From Caryophanales bacterium UBA6259 (GTDB lineage: Bacteria; Bacillota; Bacilli; Tepidibacillales; Tepidibacillaceae), in assembly GCA_002441135.1 (NCBI GenBank), contig DJVJ01000038.1:139877-203876 (forward strand): a stretch of 64,000 nucleotides of DNA, given 5' to 3'. Numbering within the stretch: the stretch's first letter is position 1; every line of letters starts with the position of its first letter. This document shows, in pieces, positions 25,215-33,547 of this stretch. The notes beneath the pieces were generated by a model. The model made no database searches. It was not told the origin of the DNA and saw nothing but the letters and a program-made list of their open reading frames with translations. A program made the translations under genes and the position numbers.

Positions 25215-25243
25215 TAGTTTATGGGATTGGGGGCAAGAATGTG
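25215..25243 (-). promoter_or_regulatory. Putative sigma-K promoter of the LysM gene
   Basis: On the minus strand CATAAACTA (25223 down to 25215) fits the sigma-K -10 CATAnnnTA, and CAC (25243 to 25241) lies 17 nt upstream as the -35. Confidence 0.4.
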
Positions 25244-25255
25244 CGAATGCACATT
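25238..25255. promoter_or_regulatory. Inverted repeat in the divergent LysM-mtrB region
   Basis: AATGTGCGAATGCACATT has 7-bp arms around GAAT. It overlaps the likely -35 of the LysM promoter and lies upstream of the mtrB promoter. A possible operator. Confidence 0.4.
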
Positions 25256-25278
25256 ACCCAATTTTTATCGATAAAAAG

Positions 25279-25306
25279 TTGAAATCGTTTGCATTTTTTT
25301 TAATAT
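25279..25306 (+). promoter_or_regulatory. Sigma-A promoter of mtrB
   Basis: TTGAAA (25279-25284), 16-nt spacer, TAATAT (25301-25306); mtrB starts 65 bp downstream. Confidence 0.5.
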
Positions 25307-25370
25307 AAAGTAAAATGAAAGAAGTTAAAATAGAGCAAAGCAAAACGAGAAACAGAGACGAGGGATAAAT

Positions 25371-25592
25371 ATGTCAAATTCAGATAATAGCTTTTTTATC
25401 ATTAAAGCACTAGAAAATGGAGTTAATGTAATTGGGTTGACAAGGGGAAAAGATACGAAGTTTCACCATTTGGAGAAGCTAGACAAAGGTGAGATAATGA
25501 TAGCACAATTTACGGAGCATACCTCTGCTGTTAAGGTTAGAGGAAAAGCAGAAATTACTACCTCCTTTGGTAATATAAAAACAGAAGAATAG
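25371..25592 (+). CDS. mtrB: Tryptophan RNA-binding attenuation protein TRAP
   Basis: A 73-residue protein that forms an 11-subunit ring, binds tryptophan and then wraps RNA with GAG/UAG triplets to attenuate trp genes. NVIGLTRGKDTKFHH and QFTEHTSAVKVRGKA hold the Trp pocket and the RNA-contacting Lys and Arg residues. Its own promoter and terminator make it monocistronic. No trp gene is in this window, although B. subtilis has trp between aroB and aroA; targets must be elsewhere. Confidence 0.95.
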   Translation: MSNSDNSFFIIKALENGVNVIGLTRGKDTKFHHLEKLDKGEIMIAQFTEHTSAVKVRGKAEITTSFGNIKTEE

Positions 25593-25599
25593 CTTTATC

Positions 25600-25632
25600 A
25601 ACAAGCTGGAAAAGAGCCGGCTTGTTTTTTTC
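25600..25632 (+). terminator. Terminator after mtrB
   Basis: An AACAAGCTGG/CCGGCTTGTT stem and seven T. Confidence 0.88.
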
Positions 25633-25652
25633 ATCGCATCTTGTTGATTAAT

Positions 25653-25680
25653 GCTTGGCATAAGACAAGTTTTTTCTAAT
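25653..25680 (+). repeat. Partial copy of the dispersed repeat (copy D)
   Basis: GCTTGGCATAAGACAAG followed by TTTTTTCTAAT matches the 3' hairpin module of the 93-bp repeat with a few changes. Confidence 0.4.
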
Positions 25681-25703
25681 AAGATGTAATGGAGGTGTAA
25701 ATT

Positions 25704-26222
25704 ATGTTAAAAATAAGAACTTTATCAAAAGGTATGCTTTCAGCTTTAATTCTATCTGTAATTATTGCTTTAATGATTAGTTATATTCCTTACCAGCAGT
25801 TGATGAATTACAATCAGGCATTGCCAGTATTTAAGACGCAAACTATGGAATTGAATGATTATAATCTTGTGGATTTTGTAAGCATATTGCCAACAGATAT
25901 TCCGATAAAAACAGTAATTTTTAAACAACAAAAGCTTGAGATTGATTTGGTTATCGACAAAAATAATCCATCACAGATAGAAAATATTTATCAAGATTTG
26001 TATTTTATCATTAAGCAAGGATTGGTGAATACTACAAATATTCATCAAATGGTATTGCGAGTTTTTGTAGGTGATAAAAACAGCTTATATGTTAGCACGA
26101 TTGCACAAAAAAAAGATATTGCTAATAATTCTAAAATGATCCTTTATAAAAATACCGATTATAAAGCTTTTATTGAAAATTACTTTGGATTAACCTATGG
26201 AAACATTATGAAAATCAATTAA
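25704..26222 (+). CDS. Signal-anchored extracytoplasmic protein of unknown function
   Basis: A 172-residue protein with an N-terminal membrane anchor (about 12-32) and an outer soluble domain of alternating strands and helices. No family recognised. GGAGGTG precedes ATG. It sits between mtrB and hepS, a place with no extra gene in B. subtilis. About 165 bp of AT-rich sequence separates it from hepS. Confidence 0.6.
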   Translation: MLKIRTLSKGMLSALILSVIIALMISYIPYQQLMNYNQALPVFKTQTMELNDYNLVDFVSILPTDIPIKTVIFKQQKLEIDLVIDKNNPSQIENIYQDLYFIIKQGLVNTTNIHQMVLRVFVGDKNSLYVSTIAQKKDIANNSKMILYKNTDYKAFIENYFGLTYGNIMKIN

Positions 26223-26387
26223 AACTGGGAATAAAACATTGTTGATAAAATCTGTTTCCTTGTTCATAATTATGTTATACTTGTTTTTGCAAGGACAAGT
26301 GTTATCTATAATAACGTGATTAACTTAAAAAAAAATATAATAAAGATCTTTCTTGTAGATAAGACTTTAAATCTGGGGGATCGAAAT

Positions 26388-27290
26388 ATGACATTGACGC
26401 ATAGCTCTTTTCGTTTAGAAATAGATGAAATATCATCTGAAATTCATAAGTTAACCCAAAATTTATATATTGAAAAAAATGTAACCACCAAGCCTGATGT
26501 TCCTGCATTACGTATACAGCTGCTCAATCTTTTTTTACATGATGCTGCTGTTCCTAAGCAGTTAAGAAAGGCTTATTGTGTTACTGCTGGGCTTATTCAA
26601 ATGGGCTTAGATTTACATGAGTCTATTACAGTTCAGAAGGAAATTCAGGATAAGGCAATTCGCAATCGACAATTATCTATTCTTGCTGGAGATTATTTTA
26701 GTAGTAAATACTATGCTTTGCTTTCACAATACAATCTGATTGATGGTGTGAAAAAACTTGCGAATGGAATTAAAAAGATAAATATTGCAAAGATGAGACT
26801 ATATACCAATATTCAAAATGAAGAGATGTTATATAGTGATGAAATTTTAGAGGTTGTTAAAGAAAAAGAAAGCAGTTTGTACACTCAGTTTCTAGATGAA
26901 ACATCCTCAGAATCAAGAAGAAACCAATGGCATCATCTGATTACTGATATGATAACATTATTTACCTTGTTAGATGAATTGCAACAAAAACAAAATTATC
27001 TTTACCGTAATCAGTTCTCATTTCATCTTGTGAATCATTATGCAAACTATAATGAAAAATTAGAGGTACAGAATTTAGTGTATTCAGAGCTAAAAAGCAA
27101 AATGAAAAAGCTTTATCTTAAATATGATATCCAAGGTAAGATTGAAGATATTATGCAACACCTTTATAATTCACTAAAAGAGAGAGTTGTTCAATTAGAT
27201 AATCCTGCTATAATTGGTGAATTACAGCTGATGCTAGATCATTATGAAAGCACCTTTCAACTACAAATGAAAGTAGCTAAGGAAATTTAA
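26388..27290 (+). CDS. hepS: Heptaprenyl diphosphate synthase component 1
   Basis: A 300-residue regulatory subunit that pairs with HepT to make the C35 side chain of menaquinone-7. Helical protein of the HEPPP_synt_1 family; DVPALRIQLLNLFL and AILAGDYFSSKYYALLS-like segment (LSILAGDYFSSKYYALLS) are typical. ATG 26388 follows GGGGGAT; the upstream ATT-rich 24 codons lack a ribosome site. First gene of hepS-menG-hepT (14- and 31-bp gaps). Confidence 0.88.
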   Translation: MTLTHSSFRLEIDEISSEIHKLTQNLYIEKNVTTKPDVPALRIQLLNLFLHDAAVPKQLRKAYCVTAGLIQMGLDLHESITVQKEIQDKAIRNRQLSILAGDYFSSKYYALLSQYNLIDGVKKLANGIKKINIAKMRLYTNIQNEEMLYSDEILEVVKEKESSLYTQFLDETSSESRRNQWHHLITDMITLFTLLDELQQKQNYLYRNQFSFHLVNHYANYNEKLEVQNLVYSELKSKMKKLYLKYDIQGKIEDIMQHLYNSLKERVVQLDNPAIIGELQLMLDHYESTFQLQMKVAKEI

Positions 27291-27304
27291 TTGGAGGGAA
27301 AATA

Positions 27305-28036
27305 GTGGGGAAATCTGTTTATGTACGTGGTAAGAAAAAAGAGGAATTTGTACACTCAGTCTTTGAAGATATTGCTGAGAAATATGATTTAATGAATACT
27401 TTACTCAGCTTCAGACGTCACAAAAGCTGGCGCAATTTTACAATGAAGAAGATGAATGTTCAATTGGGTGAGACTGCTCTAGATGTTGCATGTGGTACTG
27501 CGGATTGGACAATCGCATTAGCAAAGGCTTCAAAAACAGGGAAAATTAAAGGTTTGGATTTTAGTCAAAATATGCTTAATGTTGGCAAGAAGAAAGTTGA
27601 AGAACTCGGATTTGCAGAACAAATTGAATTGATTCAAGGTAATGCAATGGAGATTCCATATGAGGATAATTCTTTTAATCATGCGACCATTGGTTTTGCA
27701 TTAAGAAATGTTCCTGATATAGAAAAAGTTTTATCGGAAATGATGAGAGTAGTAAAGCCAGGGGGAAAGGTAGTATCACTAGAGCTTTCAAAACCAACAT
27801 GGCCACCTTTTCGAAAGCTTTACTTTTTTTACTTTTATAAACTATTACCTTTACTAGGCAAAATTTTTGCGGATCGTTTTGAACAATATGCTTGGTTGCC
27901 TGAATCTCTAACTAATTTTCCAGATCAACAAGAACTCGCGGATATTTTTAGGAAAGTAGGACTAAAAAACGTAGAGGTTTATCCTTTAACAGGTGGAATA
28001 GCTGCACTTCATATTGGTTATAAAGAAGAGAAATAA
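27305..28036 (+). CDS. menG: Demethylmenaquinone methyltransferase
   Basis: A 243-residue SAM-dependent enzyme for the last step of menaquinone synthesis. DVACGTADWT (SAM motif I, about 62-71), ATIGFALRNVPD, and RVVKPGG. GTG start with GGAGGG upstream. Lies between the two subunits of heptaprenyl synthase, as in Bacilli. Confidence 0.95.
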   Translation: MGKSVYVRGKKKEEFVHSVFEDIAEKYDLMNTLLSFRRHKSWRNFTMKKMNVQLGETALDVACGTADWTIALAKASKTGKIKGLDFSQNMLNVGKKKVEELGFAEQIELIQGNAMEIPYEDNSFNHATIGFALRNVPDIEKVLSEMMRVVKPGGKVVSLELSKPTWPPFRKLYFFYFYKLLPLLGKIFADRFEQYAWLPESLTNFPDQQELADIFRKVGLKNVEVYPLTGGIAALHIGYKEEK

Positions 28037-28067
28037 ATAAAAAATTATAAAAATAAAGGTGGAGCAG

Positions 28068-29033
28068 ATGTCATTAATCGGTGTTTTCAACAAAGTGAAA
28101 AAAGATATAAAAGCAATTGAAAAGGAGATCTCTGAATCCATTTCAACTGATCAAAGAGATTTATATCTTGCTTCTACCCACTTGTTAAAAGCAGGGGGAA
28201 AAAGAATTAGACCAATTTTTGTTTTACTTTCTGGTCGGTTTGGTGACTATAATTTTGAAAATGTAAAAAAAGTAGCGGCTTCGTTAGAGCTTATTCATAT
28301 GGCTACCCTTGTTCATGATGATGTAATTGATGACGCTGAGAAAAGGCGTGGAGATTTAACGGTCAAAGCTCAATGGGATAATAAGGTCGCCATGTATACT
28401 GGCGATTATTTATTGGCAGAGGCCTTGATGAAGATTACAGAGATTGAAAAACCGGAAATTCATCAAACTTTATCGAAATCTATTGTGAGAATGTGTGAAG
28501 GAGAGATTGATCAAATTAGGGACTTTAATGATTGGAATCAATCCTTCAAAAATTATTTGCTTCGGATAAAAAGAAAGACTGCCCTTTTGATTGCAATATC
28601 TTGTAAACTAGGCGCACTTGTTACTGATGCAGATCCAAAAACGGTGCGTAGACTTTACCGTTATGGATATAATGTTGGGATGGCCTTTCAAATAATAGAT
28701 GATATTTTAGATTTCACTGGAACAACAGAACAGTTAGGTAAGCCGGCAGGTAGTGATTTAAGACAGGGTAATATTACACTACCAGCACTTTATGCATTAC
28801 ACTATTCAAAGGAAAAAGATCTTTTACGAGAAATTATCAATAATAATCAATTAGAAGAAAAGATAGACGAAGTTATTACTATTATTCGTCAATCGGAAGG
28901 AATTGAGTTTTCTAAAAAAATTGCACAGCAATATATTCAGAAGGCGAAAGATGCGGCACTGTCCTTGCAGAATATTCCAGAACGTAAAATGCTTTTAGAA
29001 ATAAGCGATTTTATTGGGGAAAGATCTTACTAA
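28068..29033 (+). CDS. hepT: Heptaprenyl diphosphate synthase component 2
   Basis: A 321-residue catalytic polyprenyl synthase. First Asp-rich motif DDVIDDAEKRRG (about 83-94) and second DDILDFTG (about 210-217), plus KRIRP and LLKAGGKR at the IPP site. ATG 28068 with AAAGGTGG upstream is preferred over GTG 28059. Terminator follows. Confidence 0.94.
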   Translation: MSLIGVFNKVKKDIKAIEKEISESISTDQRDLYLASTHLLKAGGKRIRPIFVLLSGRFGDYNFENVKKVAASLELIHMATLVHDDVIDDAEKRRGDLTVKAQWDNKVAMYTGDYLLAEALMKITEIEKPEIHQTLSKSIVRMCEGEIDQIRDFNDWNQSFKNYLLRIKRKTALLIAISCKLGALVTDADPKTVRRLYRYGYNVGMAFQIIDDILDFTGTTEQLGKPAGSDLRQGNITLPALYALHYSKEKDLLREIINNNQLEEKIDEVITIIRQSEGIEFSKKIAQQYIQKAKDAALSLQNIPERKMLLEISDFIGERSY

Positions 29034-29064
29034 AAGACTATTATAAAAATAGTCTTTTATTTTT
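29032..29064 (+). terminator. Terminator after hepT
   Basis: A 9-bp stem AAAAGACTA/TAGTCTTTT and a T-rich tail; overlaps the stop codon. Confidence 0.85.
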
Positions 29065-29165
29065 TATCATTTAAATTTTTCAGACTGTTGCAATAATATT
29101 AAAAATTTGTTAAAATTTCGTTGGCGATAAGATATAAACTTTATGAGAAAAAGTGGGGGAAAAAC

Positions 29166-29612
29166 ATGGAGAGAACGTTCTTAATGGTTAAACCAGATGG
29201 TGTACAAAGAAATTTAATTGGCGAAATTGTGGCTAAGTTTGAAAAAAAGGGCTTTCAGTTAGTTGGAGCTAAATTGATGAAGATTGATGAAGAGCTTGCA
29301 GGAAAGCATTATCAAGAGCATGTAGAGAAGCCATTTTTCGGTGAATTAGTAGATTTTATTACTTCTGGTCCTGTTTTTGCAATGGTTTGGGAAGGAAACA
29401 ATGTAGTTAGTGTTGCTAGAAATATGATGGGAAAAACCAACCCAGCTGAGGCTTTACAAGGTACTGTAAGAGGCGATTACGGTTTAACAGTTGGAATGAA
29501 TATTATTCACGGTTCTGATTCAGTCGAGAGCGCTGTTCGTGAAATTGGTCTTTTTTTCAAGGAAGAAGAGCTATTATCCTATGATAAAGTAATTAATCGT
29601 TGGGTTAAATAA
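29166..29612 (+). CDS. ndk: Nucleoside diphosphate kinase
   Basis: A 148-residue enzyme balancing NTP pools. Starts MERTFLMVKPDGVQRNLIG; the phospho-histidine is in NIIHGSDS. ATG 29166 follows GTGGGGG; the extension from 29121 has no ribosome site and goes beyond the family's N terminus. Own terminator. Confidence 0.96.
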   Translation: MERTFLMVKPDGVQRNLIGEIVAKFEKKGFQLVGAKLMKIDEELAGKHYQEHVEKPFFGELVDFITSGPVFAMVWEGNNVVSVARNMMGKTNPAEALQGTVRGDYGLTVGMNIIHGSDSVESAVREIGLFFKEEELLSYDKVINRWVK

Positions 29613-29640
29613 TAATTCTTAAAATAATATGATATAACTT

Positions 29641-29668
29641 AAGCATCCATGATCTGGATGCTTTTTTA
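29641..29668 (+). terminator. Terminator after ndk
   Basis: A 9-bp stem AAGCATCCA/TGGATGCTT and T-run. Confidence 0.9.
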
Positions 29669-29742
29669 ATACAAGGATTTTAGGATTCTTTCGCGAATAT
29701 ACATAATGGAATATTGATTACAAACTAAGAGGAGAAGGCTAG

Positions 29743-30531
29743 ATGACCAATTTAGATAATGATTACTTACAATTCATTCAATTATTTAAAAAGAAAACAG
29801 GAATCGACTTAAGCGCTTATAAAGAGGCGCAAATGAAAAGAAGGTTGACCTCTCTAAGAAATAAACGAGGGTTTGATAGCTTCAATGAATACTTTCAGGC
29901 GATAAACAAGGATGAGAAACTCTATTATGAGCTACTAGATCGGATGACAATAAATGTATCTGAGTTTTTCAGAAATTCAGGAAGATGGCATGTTTTAGGA
30001 GAAAAAATTATTCCTTTATTAATAAATAGTAAGCCTCTAAAACTTTGGAGTGCAGCATGCTCAACAGGCGAAGAGCCTTATTCATTAACCATGTTAATGA
30101 AGCATCAATTTCCACATGTAAATTTTGACCTAGTTGCCACAGATATTGATGATGGAGCAATAAAGAAAGCAAAGGAAGGAATTTATGGAGAAAAAGCAAT
30201 AGCCGAGGTTCCAAAACCTATTTTATCTAAATATTTTATGGTGAAAGAGAGTTTATATCATGTTTTACCAGAAATTAAAAATAAAGTGGTTTATCGTAAA
30301 CATAATCTTTTATCAGATCAATTTGAACCTAATTTAGATTTAATTATTTGCCGAAATGTGATGATTTATTTTACTGAAGAAGCAAAACATGAATTATATC
30401 AAAAATTTAGTGATGCTTTAAAGCCTGGTGGTATCTTGTTTGTTGGAAGTACAGAGCAAATTTTTAATCCAAGGCAATATAATCTTGAAGCAATTGACAC
30501 ATTTTTTTATCGAAAAAACAGTTCTCTCTAA
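29743..30531 (+). CDS. cheR: Chemotaxis methyltransferase CheR
   Basis: A 262-residue enzyme methylating glutamates of chemoreceptors with SAM. An all-alpha N-terminal domain (about 1-75) and the SAM domain: WSAACSTGEEPYSL (about 100-113), ATDIDDGAI, LIICRNVMIYF and LKPGGILFVGSTE. Place after ndk is as in B. subtilis, separate from other che genes. GAGGAGAAG precedes ATG. Confidence 0.95.
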   Translation: MTNLDNDYLQFIQLFKKKTGIDLSAYKEAQMKRRLTSLRNKRGFDSFNEYFQAINKDEKLYYELLDRMTINVSEFFRNSGRWHVLGEKIIPLLINSKPLKLWSAACSTGEEPYSLTMLMKHQFPHVNFDLVATDIDDGAIKKAKEGIYGEKAIAEVPKPILSKYFMVKESLYHVLPEIKNKVVYRKHNLLSDQFEPNLDLIICRNVMIYFTEEAKHELYQKFSDALKPGGILFVGSTEQIFNPRQYNLEAIDTFFYRKNSSL

Positions 30532-30610
30532 TTGAAAAATTTGGTACACTACGGTTATTAATATTTTAAGATTCTTTTAACTTTTCAGAATAAGGATTGG
30601 GAGAGTTTAT

Positions 30611-30904
30611 ATGATGAGTTTAATTTGTAGTGTACTAGTTGCTGTAATTTTTTATCGATTAGGGATTAAAAGTTTATTTAGAAGTCGTATTCTTGCAGAT
30701 AAGAACGCGGACTTAATTGCATATGCTAGCCTAATGCTAAGTGGTGTCACTATTGCACAATATATAACTATTGAATTTATTCCATACTTATTTCATCCAT
30801 CATATTGGGAGTTTGTATTTATCGCTACCCTTGCTTCTATATTAACCGGTGAATATATTTATTATAGAAATTTTCATCTAATAAAAAGAGCTTTAAATCA
30901 GTAA
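30611..30904 (+). CDS. Small membrane protein of unknown function
   Basis: A 97-residue protein with three membrane segments (about 2-17, 35-58 and 65-86) and a basic C terminus. The family is not recognised. Two ATG codons in a row begin it after GGGAGAG. Between cheR and the aro operon. Confidence 0.55.
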   Translation: MMSLICSVLVAVIFYRLGIKSLFRSRILADKNADLIAYASLMLSGVTIAQYITIEFIPYLFHPSYWEFVFIATLASILTGEYIYYRNFHLIKRALNQ

Positions 30905-30979
30905 AAATTGCATGAGGTATAAGATTGGTTCTTTTGTCCTATACTAATTATCAATAGAATCCTTCTGCGGAGGTATACA

Positions 30980-31111
30980 ATGGACAAAAGAATAATTGTT
31001 GATGCCTATTATCGTGGTTTAATTACGAAAGAAGAATGTACAAAGTTACTTGGCTTTGATCCAACTCTACTAGAGCATGAAAATGAAGGATATAGGACTA
31101 GTAACGCATAA
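30980..31111 (+). CDS. 43-residue small protein of unknown function
   Basis: ATG 30980 lies 7 nt after GCGGAGG. The protein is charged and helical (YYRGLITKEECTKLLGFDP in the middle) and resembles a short helix-turn-helix-like or anti-repressor stub, but no family is recognised. A strong terminator 26 bp downstream supports it as a real, separately ended gene. Confidence 0.5.
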   Translation: MDKRIIVDAYYRGLITKEECTKLLGFDPTLLEHENEGYRTSNA

Positions 31112-31136
31112 CACCAATGAGTTTAGGGCGTTAAAG

Positions 31137-31185
31137 AAAAGGTTTAGATTAGCAGAAGCGACTAATCTAAACCTTTTCTTATTTT
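31137..31185 (+). terminator. Strong terminator before aroC
   Basis: A perfect 16-bp stem (31137-31152 with 31162-31177), 9-nt loop, T-rich tail. Confidence 0.88.
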
Positions 31186-31213
31186 ATTGAATAGGAAAGC
31201 ATAAAATTTCCTT
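31185..31213 (+). repeat. Degenerate copy of repeat hairpin module one
   Basis: ATAGGAAAGCATAAAATTTCC resembles the 3765-3797 inverted repeat in arms and loop. Confidence 0.3.
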
Positions 31214-31281
31214 AAATATAGTATAAAATTTACAGATTTTATAATATAATTATTTTTAAAATTATTTAGGAGGGCTTCTTA

Positions 31282-32451
31282 ATGAAGTTTCTAACGGCTG
31301 GAGAATCACATGGACCACAATTAACTGCCATAATTGAAGGAATTCCAAGTGGATTTACTATATCAATTGATAAAATAAACCGGATTTTGAAAAAGAGACA
31401 GGGCGGTTATGGTAGAGGAAGAAGAATGGAAATTGAAAGTGACCAAGTGACAATTTTAAGTGGTGTGCGATTTGGTAAAACAACAGGTGCTCCAGTAACT
31501 TTGGCGATTGAGAATAAAGACTACTCACATTGGAAAAAAATAATGAGTATTTATTCAGAAGACGAAAACAATGAGAGGAGGGTTTCCAAGCCAAGACCAG
31601 GTCATGCAGATTTAAATGGAGGGCTAAAGTACAATTTGAAGGATTTAAGAGATGTTCTAGAACGCTCTAGTGCAAGGGAAACAGCAATTCGTGTTGCAGT
31701 CGGTGCTTTAGCACGACAACTATTGGAACCCTTTCAAATTCACTTTTTAAGTCATGTTATTAATATAGGTGGAATAACCGCTGATAGTTATCTGGAGCTA
31801 GAGCTTACTAGCTTAGAAGAAATGAAAAATCAAATTGAAGAATCAGAGGTTCGTTGTATAAGTCCGCACAAAAGTGCGGAGATGATAAAAGTAATAGATA
31901 GGGCCAAAACCAATGGGGATACAGTTGGAGGAATAGTAGAGGTAGTAGTAACTGGTATACCAGTTGGTTTAGGCAGTCACGTCCATTGGGATCGTAAATT
32001 AGACGGAAGATTAGGTCAAGCAATCTTAAGTATTCAAGCCTTTAAAGGAGTAGAAATTGGAATAGGGTTTGATGCTGCCAATCGTTTTGGTTCAGAGGTT
32101 CATGATGAAATTGTTTACTCAAAAGAAAGAGGCTTTTATCGGGTAACCAATCGGGCAGGGGGGATTGAAGGGGGAATGTCCACAGGAGAACCTATTGTGG
32201 TTCGAGGAATCATGAAACCAATCCCTACATTGTACAAGCCGCTGTATAGTGTCGATATAGACACCAAAGAGCCTTTTCAAGCAAGTATTGAGCGGTCAGA
32301 TGCTTGTGCAGTGCCTGCAGCAAGTATAGTGGCAGAAAATGTGATAGCATTTGAAATAGCGAATCATTTTTTTGAAAAGTTTTCTGGAGATTCTTATCAA
32401 GAAATTAAAGGGCAATTTGAAATCTTTCAAAGCCAAGTAAAGGAATATTAG
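31282..32451 (+). CDS. aroC: Chorismate synthase
   Basis: A 389-residue FMN-dependent enzyme forming chorismate from EPSP (called aroF in B. subtilis). MKFLTAGESHGPQL, RRMEIESD, RPGHADLNG, RSSARETA and the Arg/Ser FMN region are all present. AGGAGGG precedes ATG. First gene of aroC-aroB-aroA, which runs with 1- and 12-bp gaps. Confidence 0.96.
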   Translation: MKFLTAGESHGPQLTAIIEGIPSGFTISIDKINRILKKRQGGYGRGRRMEIESDQVTILSGVRFGKTTGAPVTLAIENKDYSHWKKIMSIYSEDENNERRVSKPRPGHADLNGGLKYNLKDLRDVLERSSARETAIRVAVGALARQLLEPFQIHFLSHVINIGGITADSYLELELTSLEEMKNQIEESEVRCISPHKSAEMIKVIDRAKTNGDTVGGIVEVVVTGIPVGLGSHVHWDRKLDGRLGQAILSIQAFKGVEIGIGFDAANRFGSEVHDEIVYSKERGFYRVTNRAGGIEGGMSTGEPIVVRGIMKPIPTLYKPLYSVDIDTKEPFQASIERSDACAVPAASIVAENVIAFEIANHFFEKFSGDSYQEIKGQFEIFQSQVKEY

Positions 32452-32452
32452 G

Positions 32453-33535
32453 ATGAAGATTTTAGAGGTAAAAACTACCCAACGACAATACCCTATGATA
32501 ATTGGAACTGATGTAGTAAATAATATCGAAGATTTTTTAAAGAGTGTGAGTATTACCACCAACAGAAAGCTATTATTAATTACTGACCAGCAGATTGAAA
32601 AATTGTATGGGGACAAAGTTAGGAAGCTATTATTGAATTACAACTTATTTTCTTATGTTGTAAGCCAAGGTGAGAATTCAAAGTCTCTAAGTCAGATTGA
32701 AAAAATCATAACCTATGCTATAGAAAACGGATTGGATCGTTCCTCTGTAATTATTGCATTAGGAGGAGGAATGATAGGAGATTTAGCAGGCTTTGCAGCA
32801 GCAATCTATATGAGAGGGATTGAGTTTGTTCAAATCCCTACTACCATCTTAGCTCATGATAGTAGTATAGGTGGAAAGGTTGCCGTGAATCATTCTTTAG
32901 GTAAAAATATGATTGGTGCTTTTCATCAACCTAAATTGGTGATTTATGATACTTCTTTTTTAAAAACATTACCTATAAAAGAAGTGAAATCGGGTTTAGC
33001 AGAATTAATAAAGCATGGTTTAATTAAAGATAAAGAGTTTGTCGAGTGGCTAGTTAAATATTCTGTGGAATTAACTCAATTAAGGGTAGATTATTTAAAC
33101 GAGGCCTTATATAGAGGTTCGAAAATCAAGGCAGATGTCGTTTATGAGGATGAACATGAATTAGGAATTCGGGCAATACTTAATTTTGGTCATACGTTTG
33201 GCCATGTTATAGAGTCTATTTCTAATTATCAATATTCTCATGGAGAAGGAGTAGCCATTGGAATGATTTATGCCGCGAGGATTGCTAATGAAATGGGGTT
33301 AATTTCCTATGATTTAGTGGAACAATATATCGCGTTAATACAAAAGTTCGGTTTACCAACAACGATTCCCACGCATTATCAAGCTACTGAAATGCTAGCG
33401 ATTATGTTAAGGGATAAAAAATTTGAGCAACATCAAATAAGAATGGTCTTACCAACTGAAATAGGTAAAGTAGAAATTGTAAAAGGGATATCTAAGGAGT
33501 TTCTTTTAAAGGTAATGGAGGATGTAAAAGGATAG
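32453..33535 (+). CDS. aroB: 3-Dehydroquinate synthase
   Basis: A 360-residue NAD- and metal-dependent enzyme of the shikimate pathway. ALGGGMIGDLAGFAAA, IPTTILAHDSSIGGK, and metal-binding H in FGHTFGHVIE. Starts 1 bp after aroC, so translation is probably coupled. Confidence 0.96.
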   Translation: MKILEVKTTQRQYPMIIGTDVVNNIEDFLKSVSITTNRKLLLITDQQIEKLYGDKVRKLLLNYNLFSYVVSQGENSKSLSQIEKIITYAIENGLDRSSVIIALGGGMIGDLAGFAAAIYMRGIEFVQIPTTILAHDSSIGGKVAVNHSLGKNMIGAFHQPKLVIYDTSFLKTLPIKEVKSGLAELIKHGLIKDKEFVEWLVKYSVELTQLRVDYLNEALYRGSKIKADVVYEDEHELGIRAILNFGHTFGHVIESISNYQYSHGEGVAIGMIYAARIANEMGLISYDLVEQYIALIQKFGLPTTIPTHYQATEMLAIMLRDKKFEQHQIRMVLPTEIGKVEIVKGISKEFLLKVMEDVKG

Positions 33536-33547
33536 GAGGAAGAAAAG

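Noticed and set aside
32296..32616. 106-residue minus-strand frame across the aroC-aroB junction
   Set aside because: Shadow of two well-conserved enzymes; Cys/His pairs are chance.
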